Positions 25,520 to 33,983 of a DNA stretch of 51,522 bases are shown in pieces. The stretch is taken from NCBI GenBank assembly GCA_913047795.1, contig CAJWTS010000020.1, forward strand, positions 1-51,522, in the 5' to 3' direction. The notes below the pieces were generated by a model, which saw only the letters and a program-made list of their open reading frames with translations, was not told the DNA's origin and ran no database searches. Origin of the DNA: an uncultured Verrucomicrobiota bacterium. GTDB lineage: Bacteria > Verrucomicrobiota > Kiritimatiellia > CAJWTS01. The number at the start of each line of letters is the position of its first letter. Positions within the stretch are counted from its first letter, which is position 1. The position numbers and the translations under genes were made by a program.

Positions 25520-26866
25520 TCAGGCGAACATCTGTTGAACTTTTTTGACCACTTCCGGTTCCGCGAAAACGACAACCCGATCCTCAACCAGCAGCTCCGT
25601 GCTTCCGGTCGCGATAATGACGCCACTGTCGCGCTTCACCGCGGCAATGACCGCGCGACGCGGCAGCTTGAGATCCCGCACGGATACACCCGCGTGCTTG
25701 CTCTCAGCATTAATCACGAATTCAATCAGTTGCCCCGGCACCTGCTGCAAGAAGGAATAGGCTTCGATATTTTTCCAGCGTGCCATGTGCAGGATGGCAT
25801 TCGTGATCGTTACATTCGGATTCACGACACGATCAATCATGTCCAGATGGGTCACAATCGGCGAATACTCAGCCTTGTTGATTTGCGATACGACGAAGGA
25901 CGCGCCGTTCTGCTTGGCCAGGATGCATCCCAGGATATTGCTCTCGTCGTTGCCCAGCACGGCTACGAAAGACGTGCCCTCCGAGATGCCGGCTTCCTTA
26001 AGCGTCGCCTCCTCGAGTGCATCGCCCTGCAGGACAAGTGAACGGTCCAGCATCGACGAACAATAAGACGCGCGCTTCTCGTCCTTTTCGATAACGACAA
26101 CCTGCACGGGGGCGTCCTCCAGTTGCTCCGCCAAGGGCAGCCCCACCGATCCGCCCCCCGCGATAACGACCTTCAGCAGCTCCTGCTGACGCGGGCAGGC
26201 CCAATCGATGAAATCAAGCGTCATGCTCGGCGTTCCAAGGATATACACCTCGTCATCTTCTATGAAAACCGTATCGCCGTGCGGGATAACGAGTTCACCG
26301 CCACGCATGATCGCCACGAAGCGAATCAGGTCCAACAGATCCGGGTAGGGAAAAGAATCCAGCTTGGCTCCAAAGAGTGGGCTCACCTTCGAGATTTTCA
26401 TACCCACGATGCGGGCCTTGCCGTCCAACATGGGGACGACTTCACTGCTACCCGGCATCATCACGGTATTGTATATTTCCCGAGCACTCTCTTCCTGCTG
26501 ACTGATCACAACGTCGACACCGAGCTGTTCCAGGCTAAACCACTCCTTCTTCTGCGTGTATACAACATTCGAAATACGACAGACGGTACGCTCCACGCCC
26601 GCGCGCTTCGCGCAGGCACAGGCCAGGATATTGGTCTCGTCCTCCTGCGTACAGGCCACGAGAAGCTGGCATTTCTCCACACCGGCCTCCTCCAGTATCT
26701 GTGGATCGCACCCGGAACCAGCCAGCGTCAGGATGTCGTACTGCGATGACAGATCCGTCAGAACCCGTGGATCGCTATCGACAACAGTAACATCGTGATT
26801 CTCAGTGCAGAGACTCGCCACCAGTTGTCCGCCGGTTCGGCCTGCACCTATGATAATTACCCGCAT
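25520..26866 (-). CDS. trkA: Trk potassium uptake regulatory protein TrkA
   Basis: A 448-residue cytoplasmic protein with two RCK units, each with an NAD(H)-binding fold. The first starts at residue 1 with IIIGAGRTGGQLV, and the second near residue 232 with VVIAGGGSVGLPLAEQL. Each is followed by a TrkA_C domain (for example EVYILGTPSM and DRVVVFAEPE). TrkA gates TrkH according to nucleotide binding. The ribosome site GGAG lies 8 bases upstream. mscS precedes it by 68 bases on the same strand, giving an osmotic/K+ group. Confidence 0.96.
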   Translation of the reverse strand: MRVIIIGAGRTGGQLVASLCTENHDVTVVDSDPRVLTDLSSQYDILTLAGSGCDPQILEEAGVEKCQLLVACTQEDETNILACACAKRAGVERTVCRISNVVYTQKKEWFSLEQLGVDVVISQQEESAREIYNTVMMPGSSEVVPMLDGKARIVGMKISKVSPLFGAKLDSFPYPDLLDLIRFVAIMRGGELVIPHGDTVFIEDDEVYILGTPSMTLDFIDWACPRQQELLKVVIAGGGSVGLPLAEQLEDAPVQVVVIEKDEKRASYCSSMLDRSLVLQGDALEEATLKEAGISEGTSFVAVLGNDESNILGCILAKQNGASFVVSQINKAEYSPIVTHLDMIDRVVNPNVTITNAILHMARWKNIEAYSFLQQVPGQLIEFVINAESKHAGVSVRDLKLPRRAVIAAVKRDSGVIIATGSTELLVEDRVVVFAEPEVVKKVQQMFA

Positions 26867-26934
26867 TGGTTGATCTCCTGCGGCCGGCGCTCCCCACGTG
26901 CTTCGCGATTGGAACCCATCGACCGCACATCGCC

Positions 26935-28065
26935 CTATCCGGCACCCCTTGCAGACGGATCGCCATCAAGGACTTTCACCGCCAGTTGCCGCTTATCGTC
27001 ATTCGCGAGGAATACGGTCTGTGTCGGGAACGCAAATTCGATCCCTTCCGCGTTGAAGCGCTCCAAAATCGCGAAGTTGATTTTGTCCGTGAATTTCAAG
27101 TACGCGACGAAATCCGGGTTGTGATACCAGTAGATAGCGATGATGTTCAGCGAGACGTCGTTGAATTCGTTGAAAAACGCCAGTGGCGGGCGCTCCGGAT
27201 CCATGCCTTCATGATCGGCCAGAATCTCGCGAATAATCTCGATACCCTTGTGCAACTGCCCGGGAGCGGTGTCGTACGTCACCGTGATATTGGCGATACG
27301 CTTGATGTAGGGCCGCTTGCTGATGTTCTCTACCGCTCTGTTCATGACATCCGAATTGGGCAGCGTCACCAGGTGGCCGGAGAGGGTCCGGATCTTCGTC
27401 GACCGGAAACCGACCGATTCAACGGGGCCATCATGGTCCCCCACCTTGATGCGGTCTCCGACCTCGAAAGGACGATCGGTCAAGATAACAAGGGAGCCAA
27501 AGAAGTTCTTCATGATGTCCTGGCCGGCCAGCGCAAGTGCGAGGCCTCCCACGCCCAAGCCCGCCAGAATCGACGTCAACGGCTTGTCGCTCAAGGTCTG
27601 CAGCACCTGCACGATGATCAGAACCAGGATCGTGATCCGTACGCTCTTGCCCACCAGAGGCACGAGCATATCGTCCACCTTCGTCTCCGTGCGTTCCGCC
27701 AGACAATTGAGCTGATAGTCAACCAGATCGATCAGGCAATAGGCCGCGTATCCGATCGACGCGCTGACCACGATATCGACGATCGTCTGAATCAGGCCCG
27801 CAAGCCCTGAACCCTCGGGGGCGATATCCAGTACGCCGACGCCGAAGCGGACACCGATCGCAACCGACAACGGAAGCGACGCGCGGGCCAACACGGTCAT
27901 CATCACCCCGCGAAACCCTCGGCCTGCATCCTTGTGTTGCGTCGCACGACGCCTCATCGCAATTCGCGCAAGGCGCCCAATCACGAGTGCAATCAGGACG
28001 ATCGCGAAGAACGCGCAGATACGGTACATCTCCATGCCGAAAATTCTATAAAACATCCAGTCCAT
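26935..28065 (-). CDS. small-conductance mechanosensitive channel (MscS family)
   Basis: A 376-residue protein. Four to five membrane helices cover residues 12-190. The pore helix is the Gly/Ala-rich segment ILAGLGVGGLALALAGQD, followed by the beta-domain entry FFGSLVILTDRPFEVGDRI. The C-terminal alpha/beta part ends near residue 355. MscS channels open on membrane tension to release solutes. The extra N-terminal helices make it somewhat larger than E. coli MscS. It sits between an SH3 protein and trkA, all in one direction. Confidence 0.94.
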   Translation of the reverse strand: MDWMFYRIFGMEMYRICAFFAIVLIALVIGRLARIAMRRRATQHKDAGRGFRGVMMTVLARASLPLSVAIGVRFGVGVLDIAPEGSGLAGLIQTIVDIVVSASIGYAAYCLIDLVDYQLNCLAERTETKVDDMLVPLVGKSVRITILVLIIVQVLQTLSDKPLTSILAGLGVGGLALALAGQDIMKNFFGSLVILTDRPFEVGDRIKVGDHDGPVESVGFRSTKIRTLSGHLVTLPNSDVMNRAVENISKRPYIKRIANITVTYDTAPGQLHKGIEIIREILADHEGMDPERPPLAFFNEFNDVSLNIIAIYWYHNPDFVAYLKFTDKINFAILERFNAEGIEFAFPTQTVFLANDDKRQLAVKVLDGDPSARGAG

Positions 28066-28088
28066 GTCGTCCTACGGTCCGCAACCCT

Positions 28089-28910
28089 CTACAAATCGGC
28101 GACCACAATACCGGTCGCAACCACAACGTGATGCCGTACGCCGGGAGCCGTGTACTCGCGGCCCACCACGCTCACCGATTGCCCAACCAGGCAAGCCAAT
28201 CGTTGACTATCCCCGATCACGTAACAGGCTGTCACGCGACGGTTATTTTCCGTCCGCACCAGGCGGTATGCGCTGGGCTGATTGAAGACCAGTGATGCAG
28301 GCTGAATCACACCATCATACCGAACCGGGGGCCCGTCGCCCTGAAGATTACCCTGGCGTCCGGAAATCGCTGACGATCGGCGGCGGGATGTCGCGGCCGC
28401 TGGCACCGACTCAATATCATGTAGAACCACCGGTTCGCGTTCTTTTACGACGTGCGGCCCCTTCGCGACAACCGCCGGCGCCGCCTTTACAAAATCAACA
28501 CTGATCCAGAGCGTAAGATCGTCGGGTGATCGCACCCGCAGCCAGTCCCCTTCGCGATCGATAACGCCAACCGGGTCGCCCTGCGCCATGCGCGCGATGA
28601 TCGGGTAATCAATGCCCGGCCCGATACGCATATTGGCCGTCGCCCCCGCGACCGTGCCTTCGCGTACCGATTCGCGATACATCCAGAAGAACGTACCCTG
28701 CGGCGGATCGACCTCAACCCACTTCTCCGCATGGGAACGCACCGTCAACGTATCGCCGCCAGAAGCCTTGGAGAGGATCTCGGCATGCTCACCCGGGCCG
28801 GCACGCAGGTTCACATGCTGACCGGTTACGATGATAATCTCGGCTGCGATCGCCAGATACGGCACAAGCATGGCGACGACCATCGCGCGACCTATAATTC
28901 CAGTGTTCAT
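28089..28910 (-). CDS. exported protein with two bacterial SH3 domains
   Basis: A 273-residue protein starting at the ATG at 28910, with AGGGA 9 bases upstream. The signal peptide is residues 1-21. Two SH3b units follow: VNLRAGPGEHAEIL (residues about 31-85) and ANMRIGPGIDYPIIARM (about 92-145). The second half is a linker rich in Ser/Arg and a beta-type end with LVRTENNR and CYVIGDSQRL. SH3b domains bind peptidoglycan peptides or proteins in the envelope, so a cell-wall role is likely, but no enzyme domain is present. Confidence 0.82.
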   Translation of the reverse strand: MNTGIIGRAMVVAMLVPYLAIAAEIIIVTGQHVNLRAGPGEHAEILSKASGGDTLTVRSHAEKWVEVDPPQGTFFWMYRESVREGTVAGATANMRIGPGIDYPIIARMAQGDPVGVIDREGDWLRVRSPDDLTLWISVDFVKAAPAVVAKGPHVVKEREPVVLHDIESVPAAATSRRRSSAISGRQGNLQGDGPPVRYDGVIQPASLVFNQPSAYRLVRTENNRRVTACYVIGDSQRLACLVGQSVSVVGREYTAPGVRHHVVVATGIVVADL

Positions 28911-28963
28911 ATATCCGATCCCTGAAGAGAATGCTCGTCCTCTAACAAAAAGCCCATGGGGTG

Positions 28964-29716
28964 TCACGGTTTATCCGGTCCGCGCAGCCGCTCGACTTCC
29001 TTTCCTCTTAAATAGCGCCATTTTCCGGATCCAAGTTTCCCCAACTGCAGTGTGCCAATCGCGATTCGCTTCAATCGACTGACCCGACAACCGGCGACCT
29101 CGAACATACGCCGGATCTGCCGCTTGCGACCCTCTCCGAGAACCATTTCGTACATCATGCCGCGTTCCCCAACCGATTTTACATCGACACGTAGGGCGCG
29201 AAGTCGCTCTCCATCGACCGATACGCCCGCGTGCATCTTTGCGATCTGCTCCCGCGTCAGGCGGTGCCGGGACCATACGTTGTATATTTTTTCGACATGA
29301 TAGCGCGGATGGGTCAGGCGTTGTGCGAGCACCCCGTCGTTCGTTAAAACGATCAACCCCTCACTATCCCGATCGAGCCGGCCGATGGTATAGACCCGCT
29401 CCGGAATTTCGGGCACGAGATCCAGACAGATACGGCGGCCGCCCGGATCGGAAGACGTACAAAGCACATCGCGTGGTTTATTGAGCATGATATAGACCCG
29501 AGATTGAGGTTTAACGAGTCGCCCGTCGAATTCGACTCGGTCCGTTGATGGGTCGATGACCTGGCCCTGAGCAGAGACCGGCCTCCCGTTAACACTAATT
29601 CGGCCGGCACGGATGAAATCCTCGCAGGTCCGCCGGGACCCGAGTCCACAGCTTGCGAGGTGCTTCTGCAGGCGGCAGGAAGCCGTCTTATTCCGGCTTC
29701 GTTTTGGGGAGTCCAT
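28964..29716 (-). CDS. RluB/RsuA-type rRNA pseudouridine synthase
   Basis: A 250-residue protein from the ATG at 29716; a GTG two codons earlier is also possible. Residues 14-70 form an S4 RNA-binding domain (LQKHLASCGLGSRRTCEDFI). The catalytic Asp is in GRLDRDSEGL near residue 115. The end GRKRQIRRMFEVAGCRVSRLKR is typical of this subfamily. Whether it acts on 23S rRNA like RluB or on 16S rRNA like RsuA cannot be told. Its start overlaps the end of the small basic protein gene by 29 bases, suggesting coupled translation. Confidence 0.93.
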   Translation of the reverse strand: MDSPKRSRNKTASCRLQKHLASCGLGSRRTCEDFIRAGRISVNGRPVSAQGQVIDPSTDRVEFDGRLVKPQSRVYIMLNKPRDVLCTSSDPGGRRICLDLVPEIPERVYTIGRLDRDSEGLIVLTNDGVLAQRLTHPRYHVEKIYNVWSRHRLTREQIAKMHAGVSVDGERLRALRVDVKSVGERGMMYEMVLGEGRKRQIRRMFEVAGCRVSRLKRIAIGTLQLGKLGSGKWRYLRGKEVERLRGPDKP

Positions 29717-29840
29717 GTGCACGGTCTCCCTCTTGCCACTTGCCCCGCTCTCTCAAGAGGTCGATACGCTCGAATCGCTTGAGCACATTACGCGTAATGA
29801 CAATTTTTTTTGCCGCTTTGAGACTAGAGTGCTGAGACAT
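29688..29840 (-). CDS. small basic protein (Chlamydiae/Verrucomicrobia family), 50 aa
   Basis: A 50-residue very basic protein. It begins MSQHSSLKAAKKI and continues NVLKRFERIDLLRERGKW-EGD, ending GLPKTKPE. This pattern agrees with my memory of the 'small basic protein' family limited to Chlamydiae, Verrucomicrobia and close relatives, thought to be tied to the ribosome. AAGGGGA lies 7 bases before the ATG, and a good promoter match is upstream. It overlaps the start of the pseudouridine synthase gene, an rRNA-modifying enzyme, which fits a ribosomal link. The family identity rests on recognition; the coding signal itself is strong. Confidence 0.85.
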   Translation of the reverse strand: MSQHSSLKAAKKIVITRNVLKRFERIDLLRERGKWQEGDRAHGLPKTKPE

Positions 29841-29883
29841 AAACATTCCCCTTGATCTACTGGTCTTGCAAAATTAGCGCGCA

Positions 29884-29912
29884 ATAGTGGCCATTAAGCC
29901 TTTGCATGTCAA
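29884..29912 (-). promoter_or_regulatory. candidate promoter of the small basic protein gene
   Basis: Minus-strand TTGACA (29912-29907) is a perfect -35 box. Seventeen bases later CACTAT (29889-29884) is a weak -10. The start would lie about 38 bases before the ATG at 29840. Confidence 0.45.
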
Positions 29913-29993
29913 ACCGTTTCCGATTAAAAGAACGTTCGCCATGGAGCATAAACTTCAGCGTTTATGGGGCGGAATGCGCGCATATTAGGCAAA

Positions 29994-30794
29994 ATGAATA
30001 CCGATCCGACACTTGATCTCAAGCTAGACCGCCCCCTGGCGGTCTTCGATATCGAATCCACCGGCACCAATCCGCGTACGGATCGCATGGTGGAACTGGC
30101 TATCATCAAAATGATGCCGGACGGGCAGCGATTGGAACGCGTTGATCGTATCAACCCCCAGATGCCCATTCCGCTGGGCGCAATCGCGGTGCACGGCATC
30201 ACCGACGAGGACGTTGCAGAATGCCTGCCGTTCGACGACATCGCGGCCGACGTTGAAGAATTTCTGACCGACTGCGACCTCGGTGGCTACAACCTGATTC
30301 GCTATGACATTCCGATGCTTGAGGAGGAGTTCATTCGAGCACGGCTCCGCTTCCGCACCGACGGTCGACGCATCATCGACGCGCAACGCATCTTTCACAA
30401 GAATGAGCCGCGGGATCTCACGGCAGCACTGGCCTTCTACTGTGATCGCGAACACGACGGGGCGCATGGAGCGCTGGCCGATGCCGATGCAACGCTCCGT
30501 GTCCTGCAGGGACAACTCGAACACTACCCTGAACTGCCGCACGACATGGAAGAGCTGGACCTTTATTGTAATCCGCGCGATAGCGACTGGGTTGATCGCA
30601 TGGGGCGCCTGAAATGGATCAACGGCGACATCGCGATCAATTTTGGCCGCAAGAAGGGAATGGCACTCAAGAGAATGATCGAGCAGGACCCGAATTTCAT
30701 CAAGTGGATGCTACGCAGCGATTTCCCGCGCGACACGCTTGATATCATCCGCCGTGCCGGCGAGGGCGAGTACCCGGATCCGCCCGCGCCGTGA
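29994..30794 (+). CDS. DnaQ-like 3'-5' exonuclease
   Basis: A 266-residue protein from the ATG at 29994; an ATG ten codons earlier has no ribosome site. The DEDD exonuclease motifs are visible: FDIESTGTNP (Exo I, near residue 13), YNLIRYDIPMLEEEF (Exo II) and HGALADADAT (Exo III, with the HxAxxD histidine). The last 75 residues hold a segment GDIAINFGRKKGMALKRM seen in related stand-alone exonucleases. No polymerase domain is present, so it is a proofreading or repair-type nuclease rather than a polymerase. It is divergent from the small basic protein gene. Confidence 0.9.
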   Translation: MNTDPTLDLKLDRPLAVFDIESTGTNPRTDRMVELAIIKMMPDGQRLERVDRINPQMPIPLGAIAVHGITDEDVAECLPFDDIAADVEEFLTDCDLGGYNLIRYDIPMLEEEFIRARLRFRTDGRRIIDAQRIFHKNEPRDLTAALAFYCDREHDGAHGALADADATLRVLQGQLEHYPELPHDMEELDLYCNPRDSDWVDRMGRLKWINGDIAINFGRKKGMALKRMIEQDPNFIKWMLRSDFPRDTLDIIRRAGEGEYPDPPAP

Positions 30795-31165
30795 CCGGTC
30801 CCGCCGGCTAACCAATCCGCCTCCAATAGATTGCGGACCGGACGAGGCTCTCCCGTGCTCGGATCCATTGCGACGCTCGTTACTTCCATTCTGTAGCTCG
30901 CCGCCCGAAGCCCTGAACCGACAGGAACGACACCAGATCTGCAGAGAAAGCAACGAGCCCGATCATGCCAGAATTCCGTCAGTATGATCGCGCGCCTCCT
31001 GACTTCATGCTGAAACTCGACCGTACGACAACGAGCATGCACGAGTCGGACGAGAGCGATCCCAATAAAGACCAGGATGCCCCCTCTGCCCCTCTCAGAC
31101 AGCCGCCTATGGTGACGCGCTGGAAACATGACCGTTCTCTCCTCGTGAAGAAAGAACGGAAAGAG
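30795..31165. other. 371-base stretch without a gene I can support
   Basis: The stretch lies between the exonuclease stop and the 3' end of tRNA-His. Open frames exist on both strands, but they run into the tRNA or the exonuclease gene and show no family pattern. The only structure noticed is an inverted repeat at 31132-31159 (CCGTTCTCTC with GAAAGAACGG, 10 pairs with one G-U, 8-base loop). It lies just after tRNA-His on the minus strand and may help end that transcript. Confidence 0.5.
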
Positions 31166-31243
31166 TGGGGCGAGCGACGGGAATCGAACCCGCGACTTCC
31201 AGGATCACAACCTGGCGCTCTAACCAACTGAGCTACGCCCGCC
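31166..31243 (-). tRNA. tRNA-His (anticodon GUG)
   Basis: Acceptor stem GCGGGCG / CGCTCGC (one G-U) with C73 and an encoded CCA at 31168-31166. The base before position 1 is G (31243), which can pair with C73 as the extra G-1 typical of histidine tRNA. The anticodon stem CCAGG / CCTGG holds loop TTGTGAT, anticodon GTG at 31208-31206. The T-arm is CGGGTTCGATTCCCG. Confidence 0.97.
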
Positions 31244-31293
31244 ACTCGTGAAAGGCGAGAAAGTGATAGTGTAAACCGAAGAAGCTGACAATA

Positions 31294-31313
31294 TCAATTG
31301 CTCCCGCAATTGA
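31294..31313 (-). terminator. hairpin with GGGA loop after the M28 peptidase gene
   Basis: On the minus strand TCAATTGC and GCAATTGA form an 8-bp perfect stem with a GNRA-type loop GGGA. It lies 53 bases after the peptidase stop and before tRNA-His. No long U-run follows, so its strength as a terminator is doubtful. Confidence 0.4.
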
Positions 31314-31366
31314 ATTAATGGACTGCCTGCCGGTCCTGCCCGGCTGTTCGAATCTGCCTGCGCGAG

Positions 31367-32314
31367 TTATTGCGCAGGGGTGGCCAATGGCGACAATCGG
31401 TTCAGCAGCTCAATCACAACCCGGCCGACGGTCTCGAGGCTCTCCGCGCTGAGTTTGTCCAGCGTGTCCTGTTCTGTATGCCAATAATCGTGCGTGCCCG
31501 GCTTGGAGCCAAACCTGAAGTCGATCAGGTCAATGGCCGGCAAACCCGCCTTGAGAAAAGGCACGTGGTCGTCCAGAAGCGGTTGCCGCATTAATCCGAA
31601 CCGGTCGCGCACTCCGCGCGCGGCTGCCGCATCCAGCGCGAGGCGAGTCAGACTGGGGTCGCAGTTGCGAGGGATATTGATCTTCAAGTCACGGTCGCCA
31701 ACCATGTCCATGATAATAACCGCCCTGACCGGCAGGCCCTCTTCCTTTAGCAATCGTGCTGCCCGCCGGCTCCCGTGCAAGCCATCCGTAGGTCCATACT
31801 TGCGCACCGCTTCTTCGCCGTCGAAAAAAATGCAACGAATCTCGGCAAAAGGGTGCGAAGACTTCCCAAGAACCGAAGCCAATTCAAGGAGCAATCCGGT
31901 ACTCGAACCGGAATCGTTGGCGCCGACAAAATGGGTGCCGATCCCACTCTTGGTATCGTAGTGCGAGCCCAGCACAACAATTCCCTCACCCCGTCCCGGA
32001 ATCGTGCCCACCACGTTCCTGAACGTGACGGCGCCGGCGGGCGTCTTGTCCTCAAACGCGTCGATCGCACAGTCAATACCGAGCTTCGCGAATGCGTCCT
32101 TCAAGTGCTCCGCTGCGCGTTCGGCACCGGTCGTCCCGGACACCCGAGGCCCGAGCGCGACAAAATCTGAAACATACGCAAGTGCACGCTCACCGCTAAT
32201 CGCTCCATCCCCGAATCGTTGCGCAACGGCAGGCGAATCAATCGGCACGGCAGGACGATTGCAACCGCACAAGAGCGCCAGACTACAACAGATGGCTACC
32301 GGGCGAGGGTACAC
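31367..32314 (-). CDS. M28 family zinc aminopeptidase / glutaminyl cyclase-like lipoprotein
   Basis: A 315-residue protein. The N-terminus is a lipoprotein signal with Cys18 in LLCGC. Zinc ligands of the M28 fold are visible: His118 in GSHYDT, Asp134 in GANDSGSS, Glu167/168 in DGEEA, an Asp in IIMDMVGD and a late His in HDYWHTEQDT. In M28 the fold serves both aminopeptidases and glutaminyl-peptide cyclotransferases. The HDYWHTEQDT ending is common to both, so the reaction is open. The start is GTG without a clear ribosome site. It follows parB by 19 bases. Confidence 0.88.
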   Translation of the reverse strand: MYPRPVAICCSLALLCGCNRPAVPIDSPAVAQRFGDGAISGERALAYVSDFVALGPRVSGTTGAERAAEHLKDAFAKLGIDCAIDAFEDKTPAGAVTFRNVVGTIPGRGEGIVVLGSHYDTKSGIGTHFVGANDSGSSTGLLLELASVLGKSSHPFAEIRCIFFDGEEAVRKYGPTDGLHGSRRAARLLKEEGLPVRAVIIMDMVGDRDLKINIPRNCDPSLTRLALDAAAARGVRDRFGLMRQPLLDDHVPFLKAGLPAIDLIDFRFGSKPGTHDYWHTEQDTLDKLSAESLETVGRVVIELLNRLSPLATPAQ

Positions 32315-32333
32315 AGGATAGTACGCGGAAGGG

Positions 32334-33227
32334 TTACTGCTCCTCGACGCCGAGCAGGTCCAGGATACGAGTCAACTCGTCGTTGGAGTGGAATTCGATC
32401 TCGAGGGCGCCCTTGGCCTTCTTGCCGTTGGCCAGCGTGCGCGAGGGCGTGACCCGTACGCGTGTCCCAAAATGCCGCCGCAGCCGATCCACAAGGTCAG
32501 CCAGGTGGGTGCGGTCCATATCGGCACGTTCCGCGCGGGGCTTGCGCGGCACGCGAGTCGCCCTTGCAATCAATTTCTCCAGGGCGCGAACCGATAGGCC
32601 ATCCTTAACCGCGAGGCGCCCGTAGACAAGCTGTTCCTCGGGTATCTCCAGTCCCTGTAGAACCTTCGCATGCCCGGCCGAGAGCGTACCCGCCGAGAGC
32701 ATGTTCTTGATCTCGTCCGGCAAGCCGAGCAGTCGCATCGCATTGGCGACCGTTGGCCGCGCCTTTCCGACGCGTTCCGCAATTTGCTCCTGCGTCATAT
32801 CGAATTGATCCGCCAACAACTGGTAGCCATCGGCTTCTTCAACAATATTCAGGTCTTCGCGTTGCAGATTCTCGATCAGCGCCAGGGCCAGGGAACCGTT
32901 ATCGTCCGTGTCCCGCACCACGACCGGCACATCCGTCAACCCGGCGGCCTGCGAGGCGAGCAAGCGCCGCTCGCCCGCAATCAGCTCGTACCCCGCTCCC
33001 CGCGGGCGCACAAGCAACGGCTGCAACACGCCGTTGGCACGAATCGAATCGGCTAGCTCCCCAAGCGCGGCATCGTCCATCGCCTTCCGCGGCTGCAAGG
33101 GATTCGCCTCGATGGATGCGAGAGAAACGGTTTGCACGCCGGTCGCCGCCGGCGCGTCGCGCTCCTCCGGCAACGCGTCCTTAATGAGTGCTCCCAATCC
33201 ACGTCCAAGACCTCTTTTCACTGCCAT
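32334..33227 (-). CDS. parB: chromosome partitioning protein ParB
   Basis: A 297-residue protein. The CTP-binding ParB/Srx domain has GELADSIRANGVLQPLLVRP and the GERRLLASQAAGL motif near residue 90. The parS-binding helix-turn-helix follows (MTQEQIAERVGKARPTVANAMRLL). The C-terminal dimer domain has the late ALEIEFHSNDELTRIL segment. ParB loads on parS sites and spreads along DNA to segregate origins with ParA. parA is not next to it but about 5 kb away on the other strand. The gene starts 10 bases after a zinc-ribbon bactofilin gene. No full parS site was seen in the window. Confidence 0.96.
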   Translation of the reverse strand: MAVKRGLGRGLGALIKDALPEERDAPAATGVQTVSLASIEANPLQPRKAMDDAALGELADSIRANGVLQPLLVRPRGAGYELIAGERRLLASQAAGLTDVPVVVRDTDDNGSLALALIENLQREDLNIVEEADGYQLLADQFDMTQEQIAERVGKARPTVANAMRLLGLPDEIKNMLSAGTLSAGHAKVLQGLEIPEEQLVYGRLAVKDGLSVRALEKLIARATRVPRKPRAERADMDRTHLADLVDRLRRHFGTRVRVTPSRTLANGKKAKGALEIEFHSNDELTRILDLLGVEEQ

Positions 33228-33237
33228 CTGAACTCTC

Positions 33238-33948
33238 CTATTCTTTGCCTCGAATATCGAGACGGGCTGTCAAACCACCGCCTTCTTCAACCGCAAACCG
33301 CGCCCCGCTTACATTGCCGCGCAAGTGCCCGCCGGCACGCACAGTCACCAATTCTTCCACCTGGAGCTTGCACTTCAATTCTCCCGCGATATCCACGTTA
33401 CGAAAACTTAGCTTCCGCGTGAAGACAAACTGTGCGCCGGCACGCACCAGCAGATCCTGCGCATGAACCGTCTTGACGTCGAACTGCGCGCCCGGACAGA
33501 GCTCAAGGCGGCCGCAGACCCGCAGCGACGCATCCTCGATACTCCCTTCCAGAACGAGGTCACGCGCAAAGATGCTGCCGCGCTTAAGAACCCCATCGGC
33601 GGCCACTCGTATCGCACCAATTGTCTTAACATCACCCGTCCAGTCCGATTCGATCAAATAGTCCTTTGCATCGAGCTGCGTGTGACATTTCGGGCATCCG
33701 GTCGTCCGAATGGCGCCGGATACCACGAACGTATACTCACATTCGTAGCAGGTCAGCCGGTGCTTGCTCGGCAGTGCCGTGCTGACGATACCCGTTAGCG
33801 ACTCCTTAGATGACGCTTCTTCGCGTGGTGCGAGCTGGGCGTCTTTCGCGGAGTCCGGCGGCATCCCGTCTTCAGCCGCCTTGCGATCCCGAACCGCTTT
33901 AAGTGTAGAGAATCCGTCTACAACACTCGACTTACGTCGTTTGGCCAC
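33238..33948 (-). CDS. bactofilin-type protein with an N-terminal zinc ribbon
   Basis: A 236-residue protein starting at GTG. Residues 1-60 are charged and probably flexible. Cys67/Cys70 and Cys85/Cys88 form a four-cysteine zinc ribbon (CYEC, CPKC). Residues of about 105-232 are a beta-helix of short hydrophobic rungs (GAIRVAADGVLKRGSIFA and similar) as in bactofilins, polymer-forming cytoskeletal proteins. The rungs are less regular than in the neighbour at 33984-34415. It lies between that bactofilin and parB on the same strand. The ribbon may bind DNA or a partner; this is inference. Confidence 0.75.
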   Translation of the reverse strand: MAKRRKSSVVDGFSTLKAVRDRKAAEDGMPPDSAKDAQLAPREEASSKESLTGIVSTALPSKHRLTCYECEYTFVVSGAIRTTGCPKCHTQLDAKDYLIESDWTGDVKTIGAIRVAADGVLKRGSIFARDLVLEGSIEDASLRVCGRLELCPGAQFDVKTVHAQDLLVRAGAQFVFTRKLSFRNVDIAGELKCKLQVEELVTVRAGGHLRGNVSGARFAVEEGGGLTARLDIRGKE

Positions 33949-33983
33949 GATGTTAGACCCGCCATGCAGCAGGATGGAATCCG

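Noticed and set aside
26866..27810. 314-residue plus-strand open frame over mscS
   Set aside because: Antisense shadow of mscS with His/Arg/Asp-rich residues typical of such frames.
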